From Anaerolineaceae bacterium (GTDB lineage: Bacteria; Chloroflexota; Anaerolineae; Aggregatilineales; Phototrophicaceae), in assembly GCA_007693385.1 (NCBI GenBank), contig REDR01000043.1, positions 1 to 64,000 of the forward strand: DNA of 64,000 nucleotides. The letters are read 5' to 3'. Under the pieces are notes generated by a model. The model did not search any database. It saw nothing but the letters and a program-made list of their open reading frames with translations, and was not told the DNA's origin. The translations under genes and the position numbers were made by a program. Of this stretch, positions 10,670 through 19,125 are shown in pieces. The first letter of the stretch is position 1. The number at the start of each line of letters is the position of its first letter.

Positions 10670-11623
10670 ATGCAGACGCTTATTTCTGTTGAAGATGTGA
10701 CCAAGAATTACGGCGAATTCCGCGCAGTGGACAACGTGACATTTGATGTGCAGGGTGGGGAAGTCTTCGCCATGTTGGGGCCAAACGGCGCCGGTAAATC
10801 AACCACCATCCGGATGATACTCGACATCATCCGCCCCGACTCCGGCAAAATTTACATCATGGGGGAGAAGATCAGCGACAAGGCGAAGGACATCATCGGC
10901 TATCTACCCGAAGAGCGCGGCCTGTACCGTGATGTTAAGGTGATTGATGTCATGGTGTATCTGGGTACGTTGCGCGGATTGAGCGCGAAGGCGGCGCGTG
11001 AGCGTAGCATGGCGTTGCTTGAGAAGCTGGAACTGGCCGAAAATGCTGAGCAGAAGGTCAAAGAGTTCAGCAAGGGGATGCAACAAAAAGTGCAATTCGC
11101 GGTCACGATTCTGCATGAGCCGCGTATCATCATCGTTGACGAGCCGTTCTCCGGTCTTGATCCGGTCAATACGCGCTTGATAAAAGAGATGTTACTTGAA
11201 CTGCGCGATCAGGGCACGGCGATCATCATGAGTACCCACCAGATGCATCAGGTGGAGGAGATGGCGGATCGCCTGATGATGATTAATCGTGGTCGGCGCG
11301 TGCTATATGGTGATGTGGCCGATGTGCGCCGTCAGTACGCCGAACACGCCGTCGTCGTCGAAGGAGAGGGCGACTGGTCAACTTTGCCGGGCGTGGTGCG
11401 CGTGCGCAAGGATAATAACAGCCGTGATGGGACATTGCTCTATCTGCGCGATGACGCCTCCGCCGATGATGTGATGTCGGCCATTGCTAGCTCGGCGGTG
11501 CATCGTATTGACCGCTTTGAGGTCGCGTTGCCCAGTCTGAGCGATGTGTTCATCGCGTCCGCCGGTGAGCATCCCGAAGACATCGAGCGCGAACAACGGG
11601 AGGAGGCGGCGCATGTTGGCTAA
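10670..11623 (+). CDS. ABC transporter ATP-binding protein (NatA-like exporter)
   Basis: Walker A GPNGAGKST, signature KEFSKGMQQKVQ, Walker B IIIVDEPFSGLDP. Confidence 0.92.
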   Translation: MQTLISVEDVTKNYGEFRAVDNVTFDVQGGEVFAMLGPNGAGKSTTIRMILDIIRPDSGKIYIMGEKISDKAKDIIGYLPEERGLYRDVKVIDVMVYLGTLRGLSAKAARERSMALLEKLELAENAEQKVKEFSKGMQQKVQFAVTILHEPRIIIVDEPFSGLDPVNTRLIKEMLLELRDQGTAIIMSTHQMHQVEEMADRLMMINRGRRVLYGDVADVRRQYAEHAVVVEGEGDWSTLPGVVRVRKDNNSRDGTLLYLRDDASADDVMSAIASSAVHRIDRFEVALPSLSDVFIASAGEHPEDIEREQREEAAHVG

Positions 11624-12872
11624 TATCTGGAAAGTAGCCGGACGTGAGTTTCGCTACAATCTACGCAAGCCGTCGTTTCTTTTTTCCGCTTTCGGGACGC
11701 CGCTATTCATCTTTGCGATATGGTTTGTCATCTTCTTGATCGAAACTGGCGGTGGCGCGTCGCCTGACCTGAACAACGTTTTCGGTTATGTCGATCAAAG
11801 CGCGATACTTTCCGGTGAGACGTTGACCGACACGGTAGAGATTGACGACGACGAAAGCCGGACATACACATTCCGCCCATTCGCGGACGCGGACGCGGCG
11901 GAAGCGGAACTAGAAGCGGGTGAGATCGACGCCTATTACGTCATACCGGCGGATTACGAGCAGGGCGGCATTGTTCAGCGCTTCAGCCTTGGTGACATCC
12001 CCAATAGCGTAGATTGGGCGTTGAATCGGCTTGTGTCGTCACATCTGGGCGAGCGTGCCGGTGTTGATCCGGCGTTTATCCCGTTGCTGGGCAATCCGGT
12101 GGAGGAGATGCGCGTCACGTTGTTGGATAGCGGGCGCGAGTTCGACGGCGAATTTCCGGTCTTGCTGTTCCTGTTCCCGATGGCGCTGGGCATCATCTTC
12201 TTCATGTCCGCACAGACCAATAGCCAGTTTTTGATGACCGGCCTTGTCGAAGAGAAGCAGAATCGCATCATCGAGATTCTGGTGACGACGATCAAGCCCA
12301 TCGAGTTATTGCTGGGGAAGGTCGTCGGGCTGGGCGGATTGGGATTGTTGCAGTTTACGGTGTGGATGGTGTTGATACTGGTCGTGCTGTTGCTCGCGCC
12401 GTTTGTCGGCTTGCTGTCGGGCTTTTCGATTGCCGATCTGCCCATCGATTTAATCTTCGTCGGGTTGATCTACTTCACGCTGGGATACTTCCTGCTGGCG
12501 AGTGCGTTGGCGGCGGTTGGTGTGCTGGTCGGCAATGAACAGCAGAGCAATATGTTCGTGCTGATTTTCATGGTGCCGTTTTACTTTGTGCCGCTCTTCT
12601 CGTTGACCACTTTCTTTGAAGCGCCGAATGGGGCGTATGTGACGTTCATCTCGATCTTCCCGCTAACGTCGCCGCTTTCGATGATGCTACGTATGGGGGT
12701 TGGTATGGTGCCGGTGTGGCAAATCGTGCTGGGTGGTGTCTTGCTGACGATCACCACGATCATCACCGCATGGCTGGCCGGGCGCATCTTCCGTTGGGGG
12801 CTTCTGCTGTATGGTGTGAAGATCACCCCTCTGCGACTGTTTAACGTCATGCTCAATCGCGCATCGAGTTGA
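11613..12872 (+). CDS. ABC-2 type permease (NatB-like), start overlaps the ATPase gene
   Basis: N-terminal TM, long extracytoplasmic loop, EEKQNRIIEILVTTIKPIELLLGKVVGLG; ATG 11613 after GGGAGGAGG. Confidence 0.85.
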   Translation: MLANIWKVAGREFRYNLRKPSFLFSAFGTPLFIFAIWFVIFLIETGGGASPDLNNVFGYVDQSAILSGETLTDTVEIDDDESRTYTFRPFADADAAEAELEAGEIDAYYVIPADYEQGGIVQRFSLGDIPNSVDWALNRLVSSHLGERAGVDPAFIPLLGNPVEEMRVTLLDSGREFDGEFPVLLFLFPMALGIIFFMSAQTNSQFLMTGLVEEKQNRIIEILVTTIKPIELLLGKVVGLGGLGLLQFTVWMVLILVVLLLAPFVGLLSGFSIADLPIDLIFVGLIYFTLGYFLLASALAAVGVLVGNEQQSNMFVLIFMVPFYFVPLFSLTTFFEAPNGAYVTFISIFPLTSPLSMMLRMGVGMVPVWQIVLGGVLLTITTIITAWLAGRIFRWGLLLYGVKITPLRLFNVMLNRASS

Positions 12873-12909
12873 TGAGCGCTATCTGTCCGATCACGAAAGG
12901 GGAAATGCG

Positions 12910-14157
12910 GTGTTTGGTAGAAATATGCGCGTCGTGTTCATGTATGAATTGAAACAGAATGCGCGACGCAAAGGCTTTTTATTCACGTTATTCGGCGTGC
13001 CGGTCATCGGTCTGGCAATCCTATTCTTCATCATGCAGACGACGGGTGGCGAACCGTTTAGCGGATTAGAGGATATTGAATTCGACATGATGGAAGTGCA
13101 GGTCGCCGGTTATGTCGATCAAACCGGCGCGTTCGAAACGCCCGGCCAACTCGCGGAGGATAATTTGCGTCGCTTTGACACGTCAGAGGCGGCACGCGAA
13201 GCGCTCGACGCGGGTGAGATTGATGTGTACTTCGTCATCCCGCCGGATTACTTCGATAGCGCGGAAATCGAGTTCTACGCGCCGACGTTCTCGCTGGTGT
13301 TAATCACCCGCACGCCGATGCGCCAGCTATTCTATAGTCAGGTACTGGATAACGGCCTGTCGATGGAGACGCTGAGCCGCGTCGCCACGCCGATGAGCTT
13401 CGAGCGCATCCAGTTCAGCCTTGAGGAAGTCGGCGAGAATGACCGTCCGGTTAACGATGAAGCGCAACAAATGACGCTGGTCAACATTAGCGGCCTGTTG
13501 CTGGTCTTCACGGTGTTCAGTACGAACGGCTATCTGATGCAGAGCGTCATCGAGGAGAAGTCGTCACGCTTGATCGAGTTGTTGATTGCGGCGGTGCGGC
13601 CTACGCAATTGCTGGCCGGTAAGATTATAGCGCTGGGCGTGTTGGGGTTGCTGGTGGTCGTCGTGTACGTGTCGGCGCTGGTGCTGGGCGCGAGCATGGC
13701 GACGGATACCGGCGTCTTTCTGGATGGTCTGAGTGTTCCGACGCATCTATGGTTCGTCGGCATCATCTACTATCTGCTGGGGTATTTGCTGTATTCGGCG
13801 ATCTTCGGGGCGATTGGCGCGGTATCGACTTCGCTCAGCGAAGGCTCCAGCGTGCTGTCGGTGTTCATCATCCTGATTATCCTGCCGTATATCTTCACCA
13901 CGCAGTTTGTCAACGATCCGAACGGCTTGATGGCGATGGGCTTCAGTGTCTTTCCATTGACTGCACCGATAGCGATGATTATGCGAGCGTCGATCACGGA
14001 CATTTCGATTTTGGAGCATGTGGTCATCATCGCTATACTGTCTGTCTCGACGCTGGGCATGTTATGGATGGCGGGGCGCTTGTTCCGTGTACAGACCTTG
14101 CTCAGTGGCAAGATGCCCGGCCCGCGTGAACTGCCGCGCTTGATATTCGGCGGCTGA
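12910..14157 (+). CDS. ABC-2 type permease (NatB-like), paralogue of the preceding gene
   Basis: EEKSSRLIELLIAAVRPTQLLAGKIIALG; same topology. Confidence 0.85.
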   Translation: MFGRNMRVVFMYELKQNARRKGFLFTLFGVPVIGLAILFFIMQTTGGEPFSGLEDIEFDMMEVQVAGYVDQTGAFETPGQLAEDNLRRFDTSEAAREALDAGEIDVYFVIPPDYFDSAEIEFYAPTFSLVLITRTPMRQLFYSQVLDNGLSMETLSRVATPMSFERIQFSLEEVGENDRPVNDEAQQMTLVNISGLLLVFTVFSTNGYLMQSVIEEKSSRLIELLIAAVRPTQLLAGKIIALGVLGLLVVVVYVSALVLGASMATDTGVFLDGLSVPTHLWFVGIIYYLLGYLLYSAIFGAIGAVSTSLSEGSSVLSVFIILIILPYIFTTQFVNDPNGLMAMGFSVFPLTAPIAMIMRASITDISILEHVVIIAILSVSTLGMLWMAGRLFRVQTLLSGKMPGPRELPRLIFGG

Positions 14158-14194
14158 TATTCGAGTACGCGATAAGTGAGGAGGCGAGGCGATC

Positions 14195-14272
14195 ATGGAT
14201 TTAGGTTTAAGCGGTATGCGGGTGTTGGTGGCGGCGTCCAGTGATGGACTGGGCGCGGCTACCGCCCGATAG
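14195..14272 (+). pseudogene. Truncated N-terminus of a short-chain dehydrogenase/reductase (MDLGLSGMRVLVAASSDGLGAATAR*)
   Basis: Intact SD GAGGAGG then 25 codons resembling an SDR Rossmann beta1-Gly-rich loop-alpha1, ending in TAG. Confidence 0.6.
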
Positions 14273-14303
14273 AAAGCATGATCTAAAATCAGCAAACGTA
14301 ACC

Positions 14304-14332
14304 TTGACGAAACGGCGGATGCGGCATAAAAT
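14304..14332 (+). promoter_or_regulatory. Promoter of tRNA-Gly: TTGACG-N17-TAAAAT
   Basis: Hexamers at 14304-14309 and 14327-14332, ending 10 nt before the tRNA 5' end. Confidence 0.75.
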
Positions 14333-14342
14333 TCAGGTGTTT

Positions 14343-14415
14343 GCGGGTGTAGCTCAGTTGGTAGAGCGTTTGCTTCCCAAGCAAAATGTCACGGGTTCGA
14401 GTCCCGTTACCCGCT
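14343..14415 (+). tRNA. tRNA-Gly (anticodon CCC)
   Basis: Cloverleaf: acceptor GCGGGTG/TACCCGC, anticodon stem TTTGC-TTCCCAA-GCAAA, T arm ACGGGTTCGAGTCCCGT; CCA not encoded. Confidence 0.96.
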
Positions 14416-14420
14416 ATGTA

Positions 14421-14454
14421 TCGGCGCTTATGCGGAGTAAGCGCCTTTCTTTTT
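14421..14454 (+). terminator. Rho-independent terminator after tRNA-Gly
   Basis: GGCGCTTA-TGCGGAG-TAAGCGCC TTTCTTTTT. Confidence 0.8.
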
Positions 14455-14560
14455 GCCATTGACGGATAATCGCGCCTTCCCGTAGAATGACCACATTCTA
14501 ATAAACGATTATCCGCGTGATGCGCGGTGTCTTCATCTTCATTTTAAGGAGCAAATCACA

Positions 14561-15229
14561 GTGAGCGATTTTGTCATCGAGGCGGAAAATCGTACCGTCG
14601 TCGGGAAAAAAGTCAAGCAATTGCGGAATGATGGGCTGGTACCGGTGACTGTTTACGGGCCGAAGATTCAGCCGGTCAATTTACAGGTGCCGTATCGCAA
14701 GCTAGAGATCGCGCTGATGAACGCGGGCGGTACGAACATCATCGACATGAACATGGAAGGCCGCACGATTAAAGTGCTGGCGCGTGAAGTTCAGCGCAAT
14801 CCGATCAAAGGGTTCATCCTGCACGTAGATTTCTTCGCCATCGACGAAGATAGCAAAATCGCGACGGCGGTGCCGGTGCAATTGATCGGCGAGAGTCCGG
14901 CGGTGACTTCGGGCAAGGGCATCTTGATGACCGGCGTCAACAGCGTCAACGTCGAAAGCCTACCGAGCAAGCTGATTAACATTGTGGAAGTCGATATTTC
15001 GTCACTGGAGAAAATCGGCGATTCGATCAGCGTCGGCGACCTCGATCTTGGTGAACATATCACCATCCTCGATGATCCGGCGGAAACGCTGGCACGTATC
15101 GCGCAGAGCGCGGCGGCGCGTCGTCAGGAGATGCTGGACGCTGGCTTCGAGCTGGATGAATCCGGCGAGATCATCATACCTGACACGGCGAGCGTCGAAG
15201 AAGAAGAATTCGACGACGACGACGAATAA
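14561..15229 (+). CDS. rplY: 50S ribosomal protein L25/Ctc family
   Basis: EAENRTVVGKKVKQLRNDGLVPVTVYGPK; acidic C-terminus typical of Ctc. Confidence 0.92.
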   Translation: MSDFVIEAENRTVVGKKVKQLRNDGLVPVTVYGPKIQPVNLQVPYRKLEIALMNAGGTNIIDMNMEGRTIKVLAREVQRNPIKGFILHVDFFAIDEDSKIATAVPVQLIGESPAVTSGKGILMTGVNSVNVESLPSKLINIVEVDISSLEKIGDSISVGDLDLGEHITILDDPAETLARIAQSAAARRQEMLDAGFELDESGEIIIPDTASVEEEEFDDDDE

Positions 15230-15257
15230 TTCCGATATTTTCGCGGCTTGTTGTGCC

Positions 15258-15285
15258 TTGACAAGCCGCTTGGATACGCTACAAT
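15258..15285 (+). promoter_or_regulatory. Promoter of tRNA-Leu: TTGACA-N16-TACAAT
   Basis: Hexamers at 15258-15263 and 15280-15285. Confidence 0.75.
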
Positions 15286-15304
15286 GCTAGCGTATTCCAC
15301 ACTC

Positions 15305-15388
15305 GCCGAAGTGGCGGAATAGGCAGACGCGCTACGTTCAGGGCGTAGTTCCCGTACGGGAGTGTGGGTTCGACTCCCACCTTCGGCA
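15305..15388 (+). tRNA. tRNA-Leu (anticodon CAG)
   Basis: Acceptor GCCGAAG/CTTCGGC, anticodon stem CTACG-TTCAGGG-CGTAG, long variable arm, T arm GTGGGTTCGACTCCCAC. Confidence 0.96.
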
Positions 15389-15393
15389 CAGAA

Positions 15394-15417
15394 ACCCGAC
15401 AACCGTCGGGTTTTTTT
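15394..15417 (+). terminator. Rho-independent terminator after tRNA-Leu
   Basis: ACCCGAC-AACC-GTCGGGTTTTTTT. Confidence 0.88.
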
Positions 15418-15481
15418 GATTCACGGCTATCTGTCTGATGATCTGGCGGATGGGCGCTCTGTTTGATGACGGGGTGCGTTG

Positions 15482-16834
15482 CTACTTTTTCAAGCCAGCC
15501 CGCCAGCGTTCCTGCGCGTAATCCTGCGGCGTGTCCACATCGCGCAGGATGCTATCACTGTCCACATTGACATAACGGATGTGATCGGCGTGGGCATTCA
15601 TGAAGGTGCGTGGCGATTCATTGCGCGGCAAGTTGAAAATATCGCCCCAATGCCGCCGCCCGATGATGATCGGATGGCCGCGCCGCATCTGGTAGCTGGG
15701 CACGATGATCTGGTCGGTGTTTTCCGCGTAGGTGTTGAGCAACTGATACAGCACCTTGGGCTGTAGCTGGGGCTGATCGCCTAATACGAGCATGGCGGCG
15801 GCGATGTGGTCGGGCAATGCCCGCAGGCCGACTTTTAGCGATGATAGCATCTCGCCGGATTTGAAAGAGCGATTGTATACCGCGTTCACGCCATACGGCG
15901 CGATGGCATCTTTGACCTGTCGCGCTTCGTGGCCGACGACGACATTGATCGCGTCGAGGCGGGCGGCGTGTAGTTGCTGGATGATATGCTCGATCATCGT
16001 CGGTTTATCACCCCACGGCATCAAGATTTTGGGCTGTCCCATGCGCGTTGATAGCCCCGCCGCCATGATGACCGCCGCTACCGGACGCTGGACTTCGTAG
16101 ACCGGATCAGCGCCACGATCTGAGCCGATGACGACGCTGTGCAGGCGCTGGGTGCGTAGCGCGATACGGGCGATCAAACGCGCCCGTGCCCGCGTGTTGA
16201 TGTGCGGCGCGACGCGATTCAAGAAGGCCACCGTCCGCGCTCCTTCCGGCACATTACGCAAGCCGAGCGTCTCATCGCGGATGACTTGCGCCAGCCACGG
16301 CGAACGGATGCGCCCGCCTTTGGGGAAGCCGTAGCGGTCAATGATGGCCTGTGCGTTGTAGATGTGGTCGTCATCTAGTGGTTGACCGATGGCGGCCATT
16401 GATGCCACCTGTATCACTAGCGATGTTTCCGGTGGGATGACCGGCTCGTGCGAGAAGGGCGCTTTGAGGGGTAAACGGTTGGCGGCGTCCGCTTCGATCA
16501 ACAGCACATCACTGTCTACCGCGTCCATCAGGTGCGGAATCCAGCTCGGTTGTGGCCCGTATACCGCGCCACCCTTTATTTTATCGTACAAAAACACAAA
16601 GCCGCTTTCGGATAGCGCCTGCGAGATGACATCACTGCCCGCGTCGGGGGCGATGGCACGCGGGAGCAAACCGAGTTGATCTTCTTCGATGCTGGTGGTG
16701 GTCGTCGCCAGTACCCGCCAGCCCATCTCGGCCAATTCGTGCCCTAGATTGAGTAGCGTTGATGTTTTGCCGCCCGCTCCGATAAAGGCGACGACATCGC
16801 CCGCCACGATATTAAACGCTTCGTACAGCTTCAT
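15482..16834 (-). CDS. Fusion: YqeC-like (N-term) + MocA-like molybdenum cofactor nucleotidyltransferase (C-term)
   Basis: N-term VVAFIGAGGKTSTLLNLGHELAEMGWRVLATTTTSI (YqeC); C-term AAVIMAAGLSTRMGQPKILMPWGDKPTMIEHI (MocA). Confidence 0.88.
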   Translation of the reverse strand: MKLYEAFNIVAGDVVAFIGAGGKTSTLLNLGHELAEMGWRVLATTTTSIEEDQLGLLPRAIAPDAGSDVISQALSESGFVFLYDKIKGGAVYGPQPSWIPHLMDAVDSDVLLIEADAANRLPLKAPFSHEPVIPPETSLVIQVASMAAIGQPLDDDHIYNAQAIIDRYGFPKGGRIRSPWLAQVIRDETLGLRNVPEGARTVAFLNRVAPHINTRARARLIARIALRTQRLHSVVIGSDRGADPVYEVQRPVAAVIMAAGLSTRMGQPKILMPWGDKPTMIEHIIQQLHAARLDAINVVVGHEARQVKDAIAPYGVNAVYNRSFKSGEMLSSLKVGLRALPDHIAAAMLVLGDQPQLQPKVLYQLLNTYAENTDQIIVPSYQMRRGHPIIIGRRHWGDIFNLPRNESPRTFMNAHADHIRYVNVDSDSILRDVDTPQDYAQERWRAGLKK

Positions 16835-16858
16835 CTCGCCCTCTCTGATGCTCGTTGA

Positions 16859-19090
16859 CTATATGACGCCGACGCCGTTCGCCCGCAAATGCGCCACCAC
16901 GCGATCCGGCGTTAGCGGCAGATGATCGAACCAGACGCCGGTAGCATCGTGTACCGCCGCGCAGATGGCCGGGCCAAGCGGTAAGAACGGCATCTCCGCC
17001 ACGCCCCGCGCCCCCCACGGCCCGATAGGGTCGGGGTATTCCAGAATGACCGATTTAACCTCTGTCGGGATGTCGAGCGCGGTGGGGATTAAATAGGTCG
17101 AAAGATACGGGTTTTTGATGCGCCCCGCCACGCTGACCAGATTTTCCATGAGAACCCAGCCTTGCGCCTGTACGATAGCGCCTTCAACCTGTCCGATGAC
17201 CTGTTGCGGATTGACCGCCTTGCCGACATCGTTGGCTGATACGACTTTGACGATAGCGATGTGGCCGGTCTCAATATCGACTTCGACTTCGACGGCTTGC
17301 GCCGCGTAGCCATAGGCGAAATTCGGCTGGCTCTTGCCGGTTTTCGGATCGTATGAGGTGGTCTTGGGTGGGCGATACATGAATTCGCCGATGGCTGGCC
17401 GTTCTTCGTCGTGCCATTTCTGGAGCGCGATCTGCGCCGCGCCGCGTAGCGCATTGCCAGCCATGAACGTTAAGCGCGATGCGGAAGCGCTACCGGATGA
17501 TTCCGAGTTGGCGGTATCTGTCGGCGCTAGTTCAACTTTGTGCAGAGGCACGCCGACGGCCTCCGCCGCCATCTGCATGATGACGGTGTGCGAACCCTGC
17601 CCGACATCCGCCGCGCCCTGTCGCACGACCACGCGCTCGACCTGTGCCTTGCCGTGTAGCTCGATGCCCGCCCAGCTATGCTCGGGGAAGCCGAAAGCGT
17701 ACCCGACGTTCTTAAATCCACAGGCGAAGCCGACACCACGCCGCCGCGCCGGATTTGCCGGTTGTGTGGTCGCTGTAGCGCGGATCATGTGGCCGTCCGC
17801 GTCCTGTTGCCAGTAGCTTTCTAACCCGCACGCCTCGATGACCTGCGGCATACTGACGCCGGGCGGAAGCGGCGTGCCGACGGACAGGATACTGCCTTCG
17901 CGGATGCTATTTTTCAGGCGGATTTCCACCGCGTCCATGCCTAGCGCCTGCGCCAGTTTGTTCATCTGGCCTTCCGCGCAGACGGCGGCCTGCGGTGCGC
18001 CGAAGCCACGAAACGCGCCGCACGGGATATTGTTGGTATAAACGCCGTAGGTATCAATATGCGCGTTCTCGATCTCATACGGGCCGGTAATCATCAGGTT
18101 GGCGTTGGCTAGCACTTTGGTTGATGTGTAATCATACGCGCCCGCATCGCCGACGACACGCGCCTCTACAGCGATCACGCGCCCGTCTCGCGTCGCGCCC
18201 CATTTCGCCCACATCCGCATCGGGTGGCGCTTATGATGATACTGGATGGACTCCTCGCGGCTCCACATGATCTTGATCGGCTTGCCGAGTTTCATCACGG
18301 CTAGCGCCAGCACGATCTGCACCGACATATCTTCGCGCCCGCCGAACGCGCCGCCGATGGCCGGATAGATGACGCGCACACGTTCTTCCGGGAGGTCAAG
18401 CGCGTGGGTGATCTGCCATAAATCCTCATGCGTCCACTGTCCGGCGACGATCACCGTGATGCGGCCTTCTTCATCCAGATAGCCCAGTCCGGCCTCCGGT
18501 TGCAGGTAGGCGTGTTCCTGATAGCCGGTGCTGTATTCGCCCTCGACGATCACATCGGCGCGTTGCCACGCGGCGGCGACATCGCCCTTGCGGATCAGCC
18601 AATGACACAGGATATTCTGCGGGTTGTTGGCGTGCAGTTGCGGCGCGTCCGGTTGCATCGCTTCTTCCATGTCGAACACGGCGGGCAGGTCTTGATAGTC
18701 CACGTCGATCAGTTGCGCCGCGTGCTCCGCCGTCCGCGCATCCTCCGCGACGACCACCGCGATCACGTCCATGTAACAGCGCACGATGTCGCCATCTGGC
18801 CGACTGCTCCCCGGCCCGCACATCACCGGCTGGTCTTTGGTGATGAGGCCGTACTCGTTGACGGGCACATCGGCGGCGGTGAATACCGCGACCACGCCGC
18901 GCAGGGCGGCGGCGCGTGATGTATCCACCCGTGTGACGCGAGCATAGGCGCGGTCACTCCAGCGCATTTTCATGTAAAGCTGGCCGGGCATGTCGATGTC
19001 GCCCGGATATGGCGTGTGACCGGTCACTTTGCCGCGCCCGTCGATGCGCTTCACGCTCTGGCCGATGTGTATGGTCTTGTCTTTTGGCAT
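16859..19090 (-). CDS. Xanthine dehydrogenase family, molybdopterin-binding subunit
   Basis: GGAFGGREDMSVQIVLALAV; GAFRGFGAPQAAVCAEGQMN; catalytic-Glu region GARGVAEMPFLPLGPAI. Confidence 0.92.
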   Translation of the reverse strand: MPKDKTIHIGQSVKRIDGRGKVTGHTPYPGDIDMPGQLYMKMRWSDRAYARVTRVDTSRAAALRGVVAVFTAADVPVNEYGLITKDQPVMCGPGSSRPDGDIVRCYMDVIAVVVAEDARTAEHAAQLIDVDYQDLPAVFDMEEAMQPDAPQLHANNPQNILCHWLIRKGDVAAAWQRADVIVEGEYSTGYQEHAYLQPEAGLGYLDEEGRITVIVAGQWTHEDLWQITHALDLPEERVRVIYPAIGGAFGGREDMSVQIVLALAVMKLGKPIKIMWSREESIQYHHKRHPMRMWAKWGATRDGRVIAVEARVVGDAGAYDYTSTKVLANANLMITGPYEIENAHIDTYGVYTNNIPCGAFRGFGAPQAAVCAEGQMNKLAQALGMDAVEIRLKNSIREGSILSVGTPLPPGVSMPQVIEACGLESYWQQDADGHMIRATATTQPANPARRRGVGFACGFKNVGYAFGFPEHSWAGIELHGKAQVERVVVRQGAADVGQGSHTVIMQMAAEAVGVPLHKVELAPTDTANSESSGSASASRLTFMAGNALRGAAQIALQKWHDEERPAIGEFMYRPPKTTSYDPKTGKSQPNFAYGYAAQAVEVEVDIETGHIAIVKVVSANDVGKAVNPQQVIGQVEGAIVQAQGWVLMENLVSVAGRIKNPYLSTYLIPTALDIPTEVKSVILEYPDPIGPWGARGVAEMPFLPLGPAICAAVHDATGVWFDHLPLTPDRVVAHLRANGVGVI

Positions 19091-19125
19091 TGTGTTTCGC
19101 CTCTTGATTTTTCTGCCGCCCGATC

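Noticed and set aside
16859-19090. Form I CO dehydrogenase large subunit
   Set aside because: Active-site loop is GAFRGFG, not AYRCSFR.
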